From Tetradesmus obliquus (taxonomy: Eukaryota; Chlorophyta; Chlorophyceae; Sphaeropleales; Scenedesmaceae), in contig CP126191.1 of the NCBI GenBank assembly GCA_030272155.1, positions 8,454,501-8,518,500 on the forward strand: a stretch of DNA of 64,000 nt, in the 5' to 3' direction. A program made the translations under genes and the position numbers. Positions 23,301-34,562 of the stretch are shown here, in pieces. Numbering within the stretch: the first letter of the stretch is position 1; each line of letters opens with the position of its first letter. Under the pieces are notes generated by a model. That model saw only the letters and a list, made by a program, of their open reading frames with translations. It did no database searches and had not been told where the DNA came from.

Positions 23301-26300
23301 CAGACCTTAGTGACACCCTTAGTTGTTGGTGCTGCCACGCTGCTAAGCCCCTTAGCAGGGCAGGTCAGCACCGCTGGAAAAGCCCCTGTAGTGTGTCTGT
23401 TACATTCAAATTGCTGCACAACCATAGCTGAGGCGAGGCAGGCATCCCAGCACCCATTGCAGTGGCTGCTGTCAGCACCTCCTGCCTGCCTGCTGCTGCT
23501 GCTGCCGCTGTCATGGTGTGCTTGCATACTGCCTCTATTCCCGCACCGGCATTGTCAGGTGATCATGAACTTCCGTGATTTTATGCTCCATGTCCGGTTT
23601 GTAGATGCCTCGCCCGCATGGCAGTGTGCTGTGGAACTGCCTGTAGCAGTGGCAGCAGTGCTACTGGTGGCCCTGTTTATGAAGGTGGTGTAAGCATCGC
23701 GACCTCTGAGATCTTTGTTAACGTTTTAAATGATGTTCGTTTATGGTTCTTACAGGCAATGTACTTCGGACGACTGTTGCGGCCAACATGGCCAGTGCAG
23801 CTCAGCTTTCCTCAGCAGCTCATTCGCCTCATCGTGCCTCACGTTACCAGGATGCGGACCCGCCAGCCAGCAGCAGCTGCAGCTTGATGATACCAATGGG
23901 GAGCGCTTCGCTCGTTGACTGGAAAGGACAGCAACATAAACAATGCAGCCTGACATGAACCTTTTCACTGCAGCAGTAAGAGATGAATGAAAGGCAGGCA
24001 TACATGCATGCCCCCCCACCCACCTCCACATGTGCCAAACACACTGCTGCTTCTCCTGCCTCTTTGCGAGGAAAATAACCCTCTGCACACCTGTGCTGAA
24101 AGTGACGACCTGAGCGCGTCACTGACAACACTACACCAGGGCTACCTCAGACTACAAAGGACCAGAAGACCGTCAGTGCTCGTTCCCCCTAGTCATCGTG
24201 GCTGCTGCGGGAACAGCACTGACCAGGTTTTATTATTGATTGCAGGTAATACTAGATCAAGTAATAGCAGGAGGAGCAGCACATCAGAATATATGAAGTT
24301 GAAGACAGCAGCCATGGTGGCAGGGGGCGCCTCCTAGATGCGTGAGTGAGCAACATGTTGCATCCAGCTATTGCAAACTGTGTTTACATGCCAATGCAAG
24401 CTTTTTACAAGCATGGCCAGTGCTGCTGCTGCTGCAGCAGACCCAAGTGCCAGCACCAGTACGTCAACCACGTAACACCGCTCGGTTGAACTTGCACTCA
24501 GGACATGAACAGGCCAACCTCGCACGTGCAATGAAATGCGAGGTCCAGTCACAGGTGCCACCTTTCTGACAGGGGTTCAGCACAGACCTTTGACCAGCAC
24601 ACGACAGCCCGGACTGCATGAAAGCCATGTCAGCCGCTCGAAATGTTTGTTTATTTCATTTGTTTTCTGTTCTTATTAATTCGGTATCTCCACACAGCAA
24701 CCCGGTGCTCGCACAGCAGTACTGAGCATAGTCAAAGTCCGCCTTTAGCATCGAGCAGCACGGCATGCAACGTAAAGAGTCACTTCGATGGCTAATAGGA
24801 ACATCGAAGCCAATACCTGGGCCCGTTCGAGTGCTATATGGCTCAGATCGGTGGGGTTTGACCTGCAGTGCACTCGGTGGCGGGGAACTGCCCTCCACCT
24901 TGCCCTGCACGATCATCGCCTACTGCGGAGCCTGAGCCCACGACAGGCATGCTGACGATGTTTATGTCAGCTCTTGGAGCCGTGGCCGCTGAGGTAAGTG
25001 CAGCAATGTTCCTGCAGCACCGTCAGCAGCGACTGCTGCTGCCCTGGCATGTTGCTGCAGGCCACGCTGTTTCCAGAACGTACAAGCGGTATGCTTTAAG
25101 TAAAACGCTTCGGGCGTAGCTTCACACACATGCAGCAGCAACATGTTCTTGTAGAATTTAGCGAGGCCACATGCTGCAGGACCAGCAGGAGCATGCTGTT
25201 CCAACAGCCAGAGGCACCTCTGGACTATGTATGCTGCCACCATGGTCATACGCTGTTTGCTGGTACACAAGCAGTCGCTCCTGTTGACTTGACTGATGAT
25301 GATGTTCGTGCCTTGCAGTTGTGCCGTCACTGCGCCGCCCCTGTCGAGCAACTGAGGGCACACAGTGGAACATGTGACAGCTGTGAGGCAGACCAGCAGT
25401 GCTCTGCCTGTTGTGTCAACTGCATGGCAGCTGATACCATACAGGTGAGCTCGTAACTGTGTGGGTGGACTGCACAACGAGCGCCGCACAGCTGCACTGT
25501 TGTGTGCGCACGTAGTAGTATTGGCATGCACTGCAGCTTCAGAGGAAACATCAGAGGCAGGTGCTTCTTAATCATTGTACTGACAGTAGCTCTGTTTCTG
25601 ATGTGCATCTCTGCAATGTTATGCAATGAATGTATCGGTATTGGAGGCGCATGCAAGCAAGTAAAGCAGAGAAACACCTCCCCCCCACCCCACCCACCCA
25701 CCCACCCACGCAACTGGCGACACTGCGCATGTTATGCAACGATGTATGTCCTGCTGCTTTGCTGCAGATCCTGTGCGCTGGCACCAACAAGGACAAAGTT
25801 GCGACTGCAGGCTCCTTCACTGTGTCAAACACTGTGTCAAAAACCGGGTGACCCTGCCTGGTCTGAACAGCGTGAGCAACCTCTTCCATGCCCACAGCGA
25901 GCAGATGCAAAAGCCGCAGGTGGCCAACTTCATGTCTGCTGGGAAAACCCTGGCTGACTGGCCCATCACTGGTGTGATGCTGCGGGAGCCAGGGCCAAAG
26001 AGCTGCTTACCCAACCAGGTGCTGGACAGGTGGAGGCAGATAGAGAAGCAGATCTAGGAAGGGAGGCATGAGAGCTAGTGTTCTGCTCGCAGGCACTGTG
26101 TGAGTTGAGTGATTCTCAGGGTGTACACAGGTTGTGGTCTGTTGTAGGTATCGAGTTGATTATTTGGGCGACGCTGCTTGCTTCACACAAGTTGCTTTGC
26201 ATAGTGGTTGACTGGTATGGGGTGCTGGTACCATGTCGATACTTGACAAGGACTCTAAGAGGCGGCGGCCGTGGCCTGCTGCAATCCCTCACACTGGTTA

Positions 26301-29300
26301 CTTATTTTTGCCAGCGAGCGGCTCGCAATGCATGCTTGCAAGTGCAGTGTACGCAGGCTTTGTTGCTGTGCAGTTGACTTCACAGTACTGTGCGCCTCCC
26401 AGTACGGATACATTCATTTCTTGCATGTGCTGAACGCTACTCCTTGTAGCTTCACAGAAGCACCTACTAAGCCCCTTATCACGAAGCTACTAGGCTTAGC
26501 CAGCAGCAGTGCTAAGGGGGCTTAGTGACAAGGGGCTTCGTACTAGGCCCTCGCCAGCCACTAAGGGGGGGGGGCTTAGCAACTAAGGGGTGGGGCTTAG
26601 CAACTAAGCCTGTGCAATCACTAAGGCATAGGACCTGCAGACCGGCTTAGTAACTAAGGTTAAGGCTTAGTAAACTAGGGGGGTTGCCAGGGTAGTGTAG
26701 TCGGTAGCTAACACAACACTGCAAAGACTGCTGCACTCATCACTTCTCCACGCACAGCTGACTAACTGGCTGCACTTCCAGCTTCCTGCTGCTGCTACAT
26801 CACACTGCGACTGCTGGTCCTACAGCAGATCCTCCAGTTTGGCTCCAGAAGCAGACATTTATGGGGACGTCATCGTTCAATGTGCCTGCCATAAGTAGCC
26901 AATAAGTATGAGGGTCAGAAGCGGCTGCTGTCCTGCACCAAACGAGGCAAGTCATGCACTGTTGTTGAGGCCAACGCTAGGCATCGCCATGAGGCCTGCT
27001 CCAGCTGCTCCAGCGCTTAACGCTGTTTCAGAAATTAGGTCATGCTGTCCACCGGCCTCGAGCGCGAGTGGTAGAAGGCCTGGCACTAATGCTGCGGAAG
27101 GGGCTAACGCGGCTGCTGTGGCTCCACTGAGGACTGCACGCCGCCGAAGAAGAAGAAGAGGTCTGTTACAGGGGTGGGCAAGCCGCCGGGAGAGAGGTCT
27201 GTTACAGGGGTGGGCAAGCTATCGCCCTAGAGCGCGTCACTTGCCCCTCTTTCAGCTCACATATCATGAGAACCCGATAGCAAGCCACGAGATGCAACCA
27301 AAGTGAAACTCCAGAGGCATCTTGCAGCCCCTACCTCCCCATAAACCAACAAGTACATGCAGTGCAGCATGTGCGAAGTGCAGCACGAAAAGCAGCAGGG
27401 TGCTCAAAGCACAGGGCACAAAACGCACAAGGGAAGGCAGGCATGGTCCAAACAGCAAGCCGCAGAAGAAGAGGGGTTACACGGTGTTATACAGCAAGCC
27501 GCCACACAGAAGAGGGGTTACACGGTGTGCACAGGCAACGTGCACAGCAAGCCGCCGAGAGAGAGGCTTGTTACAGGGGAAGGCAAGCTATCACCCGAGA
27601 GCGAGTCACTTTTTGAGTCCCCACTTTCAGCTCACATATCGTATGAACCCGACAGCAAGCCACAAGACGCCACCAAAGACAACTTCAGAGGCGTCTCGCA
27701 GCCCCTATCTCCCCCAAACGAACATGTACATGCAGGGCAACAAGTGCGAAATGCAGCACGAAAAGCAGCATGTGCTTCACGCACAAGCACAAAACGCACA
27801 GGGAAGAACAAGCATGGTCCAAACAGCAAGCGGGGTGCACAAAGGTGCTGCTCACCATAAATGTCTGGCATGATTGCATCAAGGCACTGCTGTACGCACC
27901 AGACTGCAGCAAGCAGGAGCATGCATAACTGACGCGGCGTACGACTGACAGGCAAATCAAAGCAAACTAAGGCAAGCACAGAAACATGCAGCACGGAGCA
28001 ACGATCTGGGAAACCAGCGCTGCGACACCCACAACATGCAACATGCCCTTGACAGGAACTGGAAAATCGGCAACTGCTGGCAGCACAATATGCAACGGCA
28101 GGAAGGTCAACCAGAGCGGGGCGCCAGTACAATGCGCAGCTGTGCTGGATCAGAGCACAGAAACGGGTGATTGCCAGGCACCGCAACCCGCCAAGTAGCG
28201 GGCGCTGTCTCCGTCGCCACAAAATCAGCAAGCAACTCCCAAAACCTCAACACCGCTTGCTGCTTAGCCGCGAGAGAGAGAGAGAGAGGGGTTGCTGCTT
28301 AGCCGCCAAAAAGAGAGAGAGAGGGGTTACACTGGTGTACTCACGCGGCATACGCCACCACTAACACCTGAAAGGATTTGCTTAGCCGCAGAGAGGAGAG
28401 GCTTGTTACAGGAGAAGGCAAGCTATCACCCGAGAGTGAGTCACTCGCCCTACTTTCAGCTCACATATCGTATGAACTCGATAGCAAGCCACAAGACGCC
28501 ACCAAAGAAAACTCCAGAGGCGTCTCGCAGCCCCTATCTCCCCATAAACGAACATGTACATGCAGGGCAGCAAGTGCGAAATGCAGCACGAAAAGCAGCA
28601 TGTGCTCCACGCACCAGGCAAAAAGCGCACAGGGAAGGACAAGCATGGTCCAAACAGTAAGCGGGGTGCACAAAGGTGCTGCTCACCATAAATGTCTGGC
28701 ATGATTGCAGCAAGGCACTGCTGTACTCACCAGACTGCAGCAAGCAGGAGCATGCATAACTGACGCGGTGCACGACTGACAGGCAAATCAAAGCAAACTA
28801 AGGCAAACTAAGGCAAACTAGGGCTCTGCTGCTTCTGCAATCCTCACTGCTGACAAGGACAGAAACATGCAGCACGGAGGAAAGAGCTGAGAAACCAGCG
28901 CTGCGACACCCACCACATGCAACATGCCCTTGACAGAAGCTGGAAAATCGACAACTGCTGACAGCACAACATGCAGAGGCAGGAAGGTCAACCAGAGCGG
29001 GGCGCCAGTACAATGCGCAGCTGCGCTGGATCAGAGCACAGAAACGGGTGATTGCCAGGCACCGCAACCCGCCAAGTAGCGGGCGCTGCCTCTGTTGCCA
29101 CAAAATCAGCAAGCAACTCCCAAAACCTCAACACCGCTTGCTGCTTAGCCTCCTGTAACATCTGCGCTACTAGCTGTTGTCGCTGTTGTTGTTGATGCAG
29201 CTGCTGCTGCTGCCGGCGCTGCTCTACCAGCTGATTATGTTGTTGCTGCGCAGCAGTGGGAGCTGCAGGCTGCAGTGTATCAGTAATAAGCGCCTGGCCC

Positions 29301-32300
29301 GCCGGCAGCGGCGGTGGCTGCTGCACGGCCAGGGCGGGCGGCGGGATGCTCAGCTTATTAGCATGTCGTCTGCCAACATCCATGGCATTCAGAGCAGCTA
29401 GACAGACAACCTTCCAAACGCCCCTGTGGAGCTTGGTAGGGCCAGCTGGCGGCTGCATCAACCAAACATGCCGCCTTTGTTTGTGTTTGGGTTCGAAACT
29501 GCGCCTCGAAATTCGCGCATCTTAGTTAGTCGATTTTAACATGTTGCCATCAAGTTGCGCTCGTAGTCTAGTGGTATGATAGGTCCCTGCCACGGACCAG
29601 GCCCGGGTTCGATTCCCGGCGAGCGCAGCCTTTTGCAAGTGGTCAAGATGGGTTGTCGCTTTTGGTTCAGTCTATGGTCGGTTTTGCCGGCCATGCCTTC
29701 AGATACGGCCCCGCGAAGGGCCTTCGCGGGCCACGCTGTGGCACACGACGAATGCGAGAGAGGCAGGGTCACAGCATGTAGTTCGTGTGGCTACAAAACG
29801 GATACGTTTGAGCTGAGGTATCAACTGGCCCAGTCCCAGTGGGACCATGCATTCCTGAATATGTCCGTCTTCACAACACTAGGGAAGACAGAAGAAGAGG
29901 CATGCTAAACAGGAGGCCAATCCTAGGAAAGGGATATTATACCCTTCCCCCACCCTTCCCCCCACCCCATCTGTAAACACCATCCACCCTTCCCCCACCA
30001 TTCCCCCCACCCCAATCCACCCTTCTCCCACCCTTCTCCCACCCTTCCTCATACCCTCTCTTACCCTAGTTCCCTAACCCCTACCTTCCTCCACACAAAG
30101 AAGCTGCACAGGGTTCTGAGGATGAGTTGAGGATGGAAAGAATTATAGGACGGGTTTGCAGAAAGTGGCATTGCATTCCTTGCTGCATTGGCCAAAAACA
30201 GCTGTAAAAATATGTAGTCGGGAGAGAGGCTTGTTACAGGAGAAGGAAAATATGTAGTCGAGAGAGAGAGAGAGAGAGTCGAGAGAGGCTTGTTACAGGA
30301 GAAGGCAAGTCGAGAGAGAGAGAGAGAGAGTCGAGAGAGAGAGGCTTGTTACAGGAGAAGGCAAGCTATCACCCGAGAGTGAGTCACTCGCCCTACTTTC
30401 AGCTCACATATCGTATGAACTCGATAGCAAGCCACAAGAGAGAGAGAGGCTTGTTACAGGAGAAGGCAAGCTATCACCCGAGAGTGAGTCACTCGCCCTA
30501 CTTTCAGCTCACATATCGTATGAACTCGATAGCAAGCCACAAGACGCCACCAAAGAAAACTCCAGAGGCGTCTCGCAGCCCCTATCTCCCCATAAACGAA
30601 CATGTACATGCAGGGCAGCAAGTGCGAAAAGCAGCACGAAAAGCAGCATGTGCTCCACGCACCAGGCAAAAAGCGCACAGGGAAGGACAAGCATGGTCCA
30701 AACAGTAAGCGGGGTGCACAAAGGTGCTGCTCACCATGAATGTCTGGCATGATTGCATCAAGGCACTGCTGTACTCACCAGACTGCAGCAAGCAGGAGCA
30801 TGCATAACTGACGCAGTGCACGACTGACAGGCAAATCAAAGCAAACTAAGGCAAACTAAGGCAAACTAGGGCTCTGCTGCTTCTGCAATCCTTACGGCTG
30901 ACAAGGACAGAAACATGCAGCACGGAGGAAAGAGCTGAGAAACCAGCGCTGTGACACCCAACACATGCAACATGTCCTTGACAGAAACTGGAAAATCGAC
31001 AACTGCTGACAGCACAACATGCAGAGGCAGGAAGGTCAACCAGAGCGGGGCGCCAGTACAATGCGCAGCTGCGCTGGATCAGAGCACAGAAACGGGTGAT
31101 TGCCAGGCACCGCAACCCGCCAAGTAGCGGGCGCTGCCTCTGTTGCCACAAAATCAGCAAGCAACTCCCAAAACCTTAACACCGCTTGCTGCTTAGCCTC
31201 CTGTAACATCTGCGCTACCAGAGGGGGTTCGAAGAGTGGGCTGATGCAACGGCGTTTCAGTCCGCCACAATTGACGCGCCGGCCATCAAGTTGCGCTCGT
31301 AGTCTAGTGGTATGATAGGTCCCTGCCACGGACCAGGCCCGGGTTCGATTCCCGGCGAGCGCATTTTTGGATTGTGGAGGCCTTGGCCCTTTGCACACCT
31401 CCACATGCCTCATCTGCTTGACTTGGACCTTATCTGCGATGTTTATGGCCGCTGCTTTGCCTTTCAGCCACCTGAGGGAGCTTTCACTGGTCAATGTGCC
31501 TCGCCTGAAGGACAAGCACCTCGCGCCACTCACCCGCCTGGCTGGCAGCCTCACATCTCTGCAGCTCACAGGCTGCAGCAGCGTCACCAAGGCAGCTTGC
31601 CCGCTGGTGCTTGGGCAGCTCACAAACCTCTGGAGCCTGGCACTGTCAGGTGATTTGCGGCTGCAGGCGGTCTGCCCCTTTGCGCTTTGCAGGGGATCAC
31701 ACGCTGGCAGCCTGGGGACCAACAACCATTGAGACGCAGCACATGCCGATGCATGCTTAAATGCGCTGCGACGATAGGGCCCCTTTAGCAGGGAGCATGA
31801 GGCAACAACACACAGCACAGCAAGCTGCTGGCTCTCGCACCACATCTGATGCATGCATCTGCTGGCTGGTCACCTGCACACGACTCCACCTTCAGTTCAG
31901 ATTGCGCTTGCCAAACCTCTGACGTATCAACATACGCGGACGTTGCGCCACTCTCACCGACTTCCCTTTCCCTGCTGCCAACTGTTGTGCCCTTGTTGCA
32001 ACTATCCACCACCATCACCTCATCTTGTGCGTTTGCTGCGCAGGCACAGGCGTGCGGCCACCATTCCTGCAGCACCTCTCCCGCCTCACCCTACTCACCA
32101 GCTTGGATCTAGGCGGCTGCCAAGTGACCAACGCAGAGCTACAAGCAGCGCTGCCTCACCTCAGCAGCCTGCGGCGGCTCACCCTGTGGGGCTGCTCAGC
32201 TGGCGATGCATGCGTGCCGCTGCTGGCGCAGCTGCCGCTGCTGCAGCAGCTCGACATGGCGTGGAGCCTGCTGCGTGCTGCAGTGCCGGCAGTGTTCTGC

Positions 32301-32716
32301 GGTGGTTTGCAGCAGCTGGACCTGTCGCACTGCAAGCTGGAGGGGGGCTGGGAGGAGGTTGCCACGGCTGCAGCCGTCACTGCTAGCTGTGGTGGAGCAG
32401 GGGCAGATGCGGCAGCATGTGGTGGTGTGGCGAGGCTGCAGGAGCTGCGCCTAGTACATGCTGCTGTGTCAGCAGGCACAGCTGAGGTGCTGGAGTCACT
32501 CATCAGGTGCGCTGCTACTGCTGCACAGATACACATAGCGAATGGCTTGTAGGTAGGAGCGTTTAGTGTGCACCAGTTACTGCCTGCTTTGCACGCTTTG
32601 CTGCAAGCTCTCACAGCATTGCATGGAGAGCTGGTGTCGGCAGCCTCTGTTTGAACTGTAAAGGTGAACACGCATTGGTACACACCAGTGCTGGACTCTT
32701 GCTCAACCAAAGTTTG

Positions 32717-32747
<31 letters not shown>

Positions 32748-34562
32748 TTGCTTCTTCAGGTCCAGCAGCCACACCCTGCAGCTGCTAGACTTCACGTCTC
32801 TTTCAGCTGACAGCTTGCTGCCGCTGCTGCTGGCACTCGAAGCAGCGGCAGCCCTCACAGCTCTCAGCCTTGCCTCAACACACCTGCCAGATGACTTCCT
32901 GCCAACCCTCGTACCCTGCGCAGCCCTGCAAACCCTAGACCTCAGCCAGAACCCTGATGTGACAGCTGCAGGGCTGCAAGCTACCCTGCCTGCGCTGCAG
33001 CAGCTGCAGCAGCTGAATTTGGCGGGAACAGGTGTTGATGATGGCGTGCTACTGCTGCTGGGGCAGCTGCCTAAGCTGGAGCACCTGGTGCTGGCTGATA
33101 CAGCAGTCACTTGGGAATTGGATCCAAATACTGACAGCACAATGATGGGTCATCAGCAGCAGAACCAGGCGCAGGAGCGCAGCACCGGCGGCAGCAGCAG
33201 CAATTCTGCAGGCAGCAGCAGCTCGCCAGGCATGCAGCAGTGGCAGCGACTGCGCAAGCTGGACTTGAGCAATACCCATGTGACTGATACAGGCTGCCAA
33301 CAGCTTGCACGCCAGCTTGCAACAACTGCAACAGCAGCAGCAGCAGCAGTGACGGCCAGTGAGGACGGTGGTGTCGTTCCTGCCTTGTTTGGCCTGACGC
33401 AGCTGGCGATTGGCAGCAGCAGTAGCAGCAGGGCAAAGCTGAATAAGCAGGGCCTGGCAGCAGTGGCGCGCATTGGCAGCTTGCAGCAGCTCACATTACA
33501 GGTGAGGTTGCTGCATGCATGACAGCAATGGCATCAATGGCAGCAGTGTGGGGGCAGCAAGCATGCCGCGTGTTGCATGCACAGCATTCTGCACTACTCA
33601 TGCACACAGTGCAGCAGTTGTGCAAGTGCTGGCAGCAGCGGTCCGCGACACCACAGCAGCCTTGTGAGTAAATCTTGCACTTGTATTACTGCAACCTGCT
33701 TGGCATAATGCGCTTGTCATCATTGATTGGGGATTGCACTGTAGTACCGTTTACTAATCGCAAGCGCCGCTGCATCACCTGCCTCCCCTGCTGCTCGTGC
33801 CGCGCGGCTATAACCCCGCGCTTTCTGCAGCGCTGGCAGCTACAAGCGCACGACCTGGCAGCCCTGGAGCCGTTGCAGCATCTACAGCAGCTGCATGCAG
33901 TGCAGCTTGATCCCTGGCTGCTGTCAGATGCAGCACTGGTTGACCTGGCAGATGCTGTTGGAGGTGCAGCTGCTCTGCCAAGCTTGCAGTTGATTACACG
34001 AGATGGGAAGGTGCTGCTACGTACCGCTGCTGCTGCTGCTGCTGCTGCTGCAGTATCAGCCACTGCAGCGGCCAGCCTAGGCGATCAGGCATGCAGCGGT
34101 GCGCTGCTGCTCAACGAAGCAGCAGCAGATGGTGGCAGCACATCTTGGCTGAGTGCTGCTGCTGCTGCCATGGCTGGTCCAGATCCTGTGCAGTTTGGAG
34201 CGGTAGGCGCCCATGGCGACTGGCTCGCAGCAGCAAGCAACACCAGCAGTAGTGGTGCAATCTGCACACCAACAGCAGCAGCAGCAGCAGCAGCGCTTGC
34301 ACCTGCCCCAGCTGGCCCCAGCAGCAGCAGAAAGCCAGGGCACAGAGTCTTCAGTAGCAGCAGCAGCAGCAGTGTCGCGCACCTGCACCTGTCTGCCTAT
34401 GATGAGCGCTACCGCTACAGCACAGAGCAGCTGTTGGGGCTCAGTGGCTGTGCCAGTGGGGCTGGCAGTGCTGCTGCTGCTGCTGCTGCTGGCCTGACCG
34501 GCATCCCTGAGGAGATCCTGAAGGCCAGCAGCGCAAGCAGCTGGCGACGCGAATCAGAGTAA
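20324..34562 (+). CDS. Leucine-rich-repeat (RNI/AMN1-like) protein with a 10.5-kb intron
   Basis: Seven exons join in phase: 20324-20362, 20494-20541, 20808-20986, 31468-31649, 32044-32506, 32760-33501, 33831-34562; 794 residues. The N terminus (MVAVPTLENICVD, then ARHEFWIVQKRH, then YLPEHVANQLLQQLL and a second helix) resembles the leading domain of plant RNI-like LRR proteins. Exons 4-6 carry cysteine-containing LRRs (LRELSLVNVPRLKDKHL, SLDLGGCQVTNAEL, LDLSNTHVTDTG). The last 200 residues are Ser/Ala-rich and low in complexity. Plant relatives are thought to act as protein-interaction or ubiquitin-ligase adaptors; no F-box is evident. The exon 3/4 join relies on matching codon phase (2 nt plus 1 nt restoring Ser) and continuity of the repeat, across an intron full of mobile DNA; two separate genes are possible. 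TGTAA lies at 34571, just after the stop. Confidence 0.72.
21020..21480. repeat. Tandem duplication with about 345-bp period
   Basis: The block around 21067-21113 (CACACGGGTACCATGCGACT, then TAGCAGGCGGCGGCAGTAGC) recurs at 21416-21462, with weaker similarity in the preceding 40 bp. It lies in the long intron of the LRR gene. No function is visible. Confidence 0.8.
23198..26697 (+). mobile_element. CACTA-superfamily (EnSpm-like) DNA transposon, about 3.5 kb
   Basis: Terminal inverted repeats begin CACTACCCTGGCA at 23198 and end with its complement at 26697. The first 31 bases of each end match at 30 positions (one C/A difference). Immediately inside, both ends carry many CCTTAG/CTAAGG subterminal motifs (23228-23355 and 26463-26675), the arrangement expected for CACTA elements, where such motifs bind the element's own protein. 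The flanking triplets are CAG (left) and TAG (right), an imperfect version of the expected 3-bp target duplication. At 3.5 kb and without a recognised DDE transposase it is probably non-autonomous. Plus-strand exons inside (see separate entry) could be element genes or captured host sequence. It sits in the third intron of the LRR gene. Confidence 0.82.
23563..26057 (+). CDS. Possible spliced gene inside the CACTA element, Cys/His-rich
   Basis: Several plus-strand pieces look exon-like, but I could not join them with a unique phase. Near 23567 a frame reads NFRDFMLHVRF, then a membrane-like LPVAVAAVLLVALFM. Around 23757 a piece with YFGRLLRPTWPVQLSFPQQL follows a TTACAG acceptor. At 24949-24993 MLTMFMSALGAVAAE precedes a strong GTAAGT donor. 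At about 25176-25444 a Cys/His-rich segment (CCHHGHTLF, LCRHCAAPV, CDSCEADQQCSACCVNC) suggests one or two zinc sites and ends at a CAG|GTGAGC donor. From about 25768 to 26057 a last piece contains DWPITGVMLREPGPK. I do not recognise the family. It may be the element's own protein, captured host exons, or more than one unit. Confidence 0.35.
28988..29461 (-). CDS. Hypothetical protein with a C-terminal half present in three copies
   Basis: A minus-strand open frame of up to 157 residues; the Met at about 29385 (MDVGRRHANKLS) is a likelier start. It has a proline/glutamine-rich first half and a non-repetitive end (LRFWELLADFVATEAAP, WRVAVPGNHPFLCSDP) finishing APRSG-stop. The same C-terminal codons recur at 28050-28235 and 31038-31210 as part of the duplicated units, but only this copy extends upstream. 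I do not recognise the family. The stop could instead be intronic, with a donor just before it. It lies antisense within the LRR gene's long intron. Confidence 0.4.
   Translation of the reverse strand: MMQPPAGPTKLHRGVWKVVCLAALNAMDVGRRHANKLSIPPPALAVQQPPPLPAGQALITDTLQPAAPTAAQQQHNQLVEQRRQQQQLHQQQQRQQLVAQMLQEAKQQAVLRFWELLADFVATEAAPATWRVAVPGNHPFLCSDPAQLRIVLAPRSG
29557..29627 (+). tRNA. tRNA-Gly (GCC anticodon), copy 1
   Basis: A 71-nt cloverleaf with acceptor stem GCGCTCG/CGAGCGC, D-arm TAGTCTAGTGGTATGATAG, anticodon loop CTGCCAC (GCC, glycine) in a GGTCC/GGACC stem, and T-arm CCCGGGTTCGATTCCCGGC. The discriminator base is A. The A and B box promoter elements are intact. It matches the eukaryotic tRNA-Gly(GCC) pattern. 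Only a T4 run (CCTTTTGC) follows, a weak Pol III terminator. It lies within the LRR gene's long intron on the same strand. Confidence 0.97.
29648..29908 (+). CDS. Possible short reading frame next to tRNA-Gly copy 1
   Basis: An 86-codon frame beginning MGCRFWFSLW with a CSSCGYKTDTFELRYQLAQ segment. It begins 20 bp after the tRNA and contains a strong hairpin (CCCGCGAA/TTCGCGGG at about 29711-29731). Codon content is unlike the CAG-rich genes nearby. I recognise no family and it could be chance or a fragment of another element. Confidence 0.2.
   Translation: MGCRFWFSLWSVLPAMPSDTAPRRAFAGHAVAHDECERGRVTACSSCGYKTDTFELRYQLAQSQWDHAFLNMSVFTTLGKTEEEAC
29930..30085. repeat. Pyrimidine-rich CCCTTCCCCCA repeat
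   Basis: Imperfect tandem CCCTTCCCCCACC-type units form a strand-asymmetric polypyrimidine tract on the plus strand. No coding content. Confidence 0.8.
31293..31363 (+). tRNA. tRNA-Gly (GCC anticodon), copy 2
   Basis: All 71 bases match copy 1 at 29557-29627. The upstream GCCATCAAGTT is also shared, and the sequences differ beyond it. A T5 run starts right after the discriminator base (CATTTTTGG), a good Pol III terminator. It is 104 bp upstream of the LRR gene's fourth exon, on the same strand. Confidence 0.97.

Larger units (their letters stand above)
27150..31225. repeat. Cluster of duplicated 0.7-1 kb units in the LRR intron
   Basis: Three long direct copies (about 27555-28268, 28385-29160 and 30345-31225) and a partial fourth (about 27150-27475) share the start GAGGCTTGTTACAGG, an internal CTTTCAGCTCACATATCGTATG and an end containing CGCCAAGTAGCGGGCGCTG and AACACCGCTTGCTGCTTAGC. 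A 100-bp leading block is itself duplicated at about 30335-30442 and 30443-30542, and GA microsatellites separate units (28269-28325, 30255-30345). A related fragment occurs at 22300-22365, outside the CACTA element. The high-coordinate end of each unit contains the coding end of the minus-strand reading frame described at 28988-29461. Confidence 0.85.

Noticed and set aside
27632-28231. 199-codon minus-strand open frame overlapping a duplicated unit
   Set aside because: It runs in a different frame from the conserved C-terminal segment, is Cys-rich without pattern, and breaks in the sister copies.
23198-31225. Possible retroelement or endogenous virus
   Set aside because: No reverse transcriptase, integrase, capsid-like motif, primer site or long direct terminal repeats were seen. 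The ends and motifs fit a DNA transposon plus local tandem repeats.
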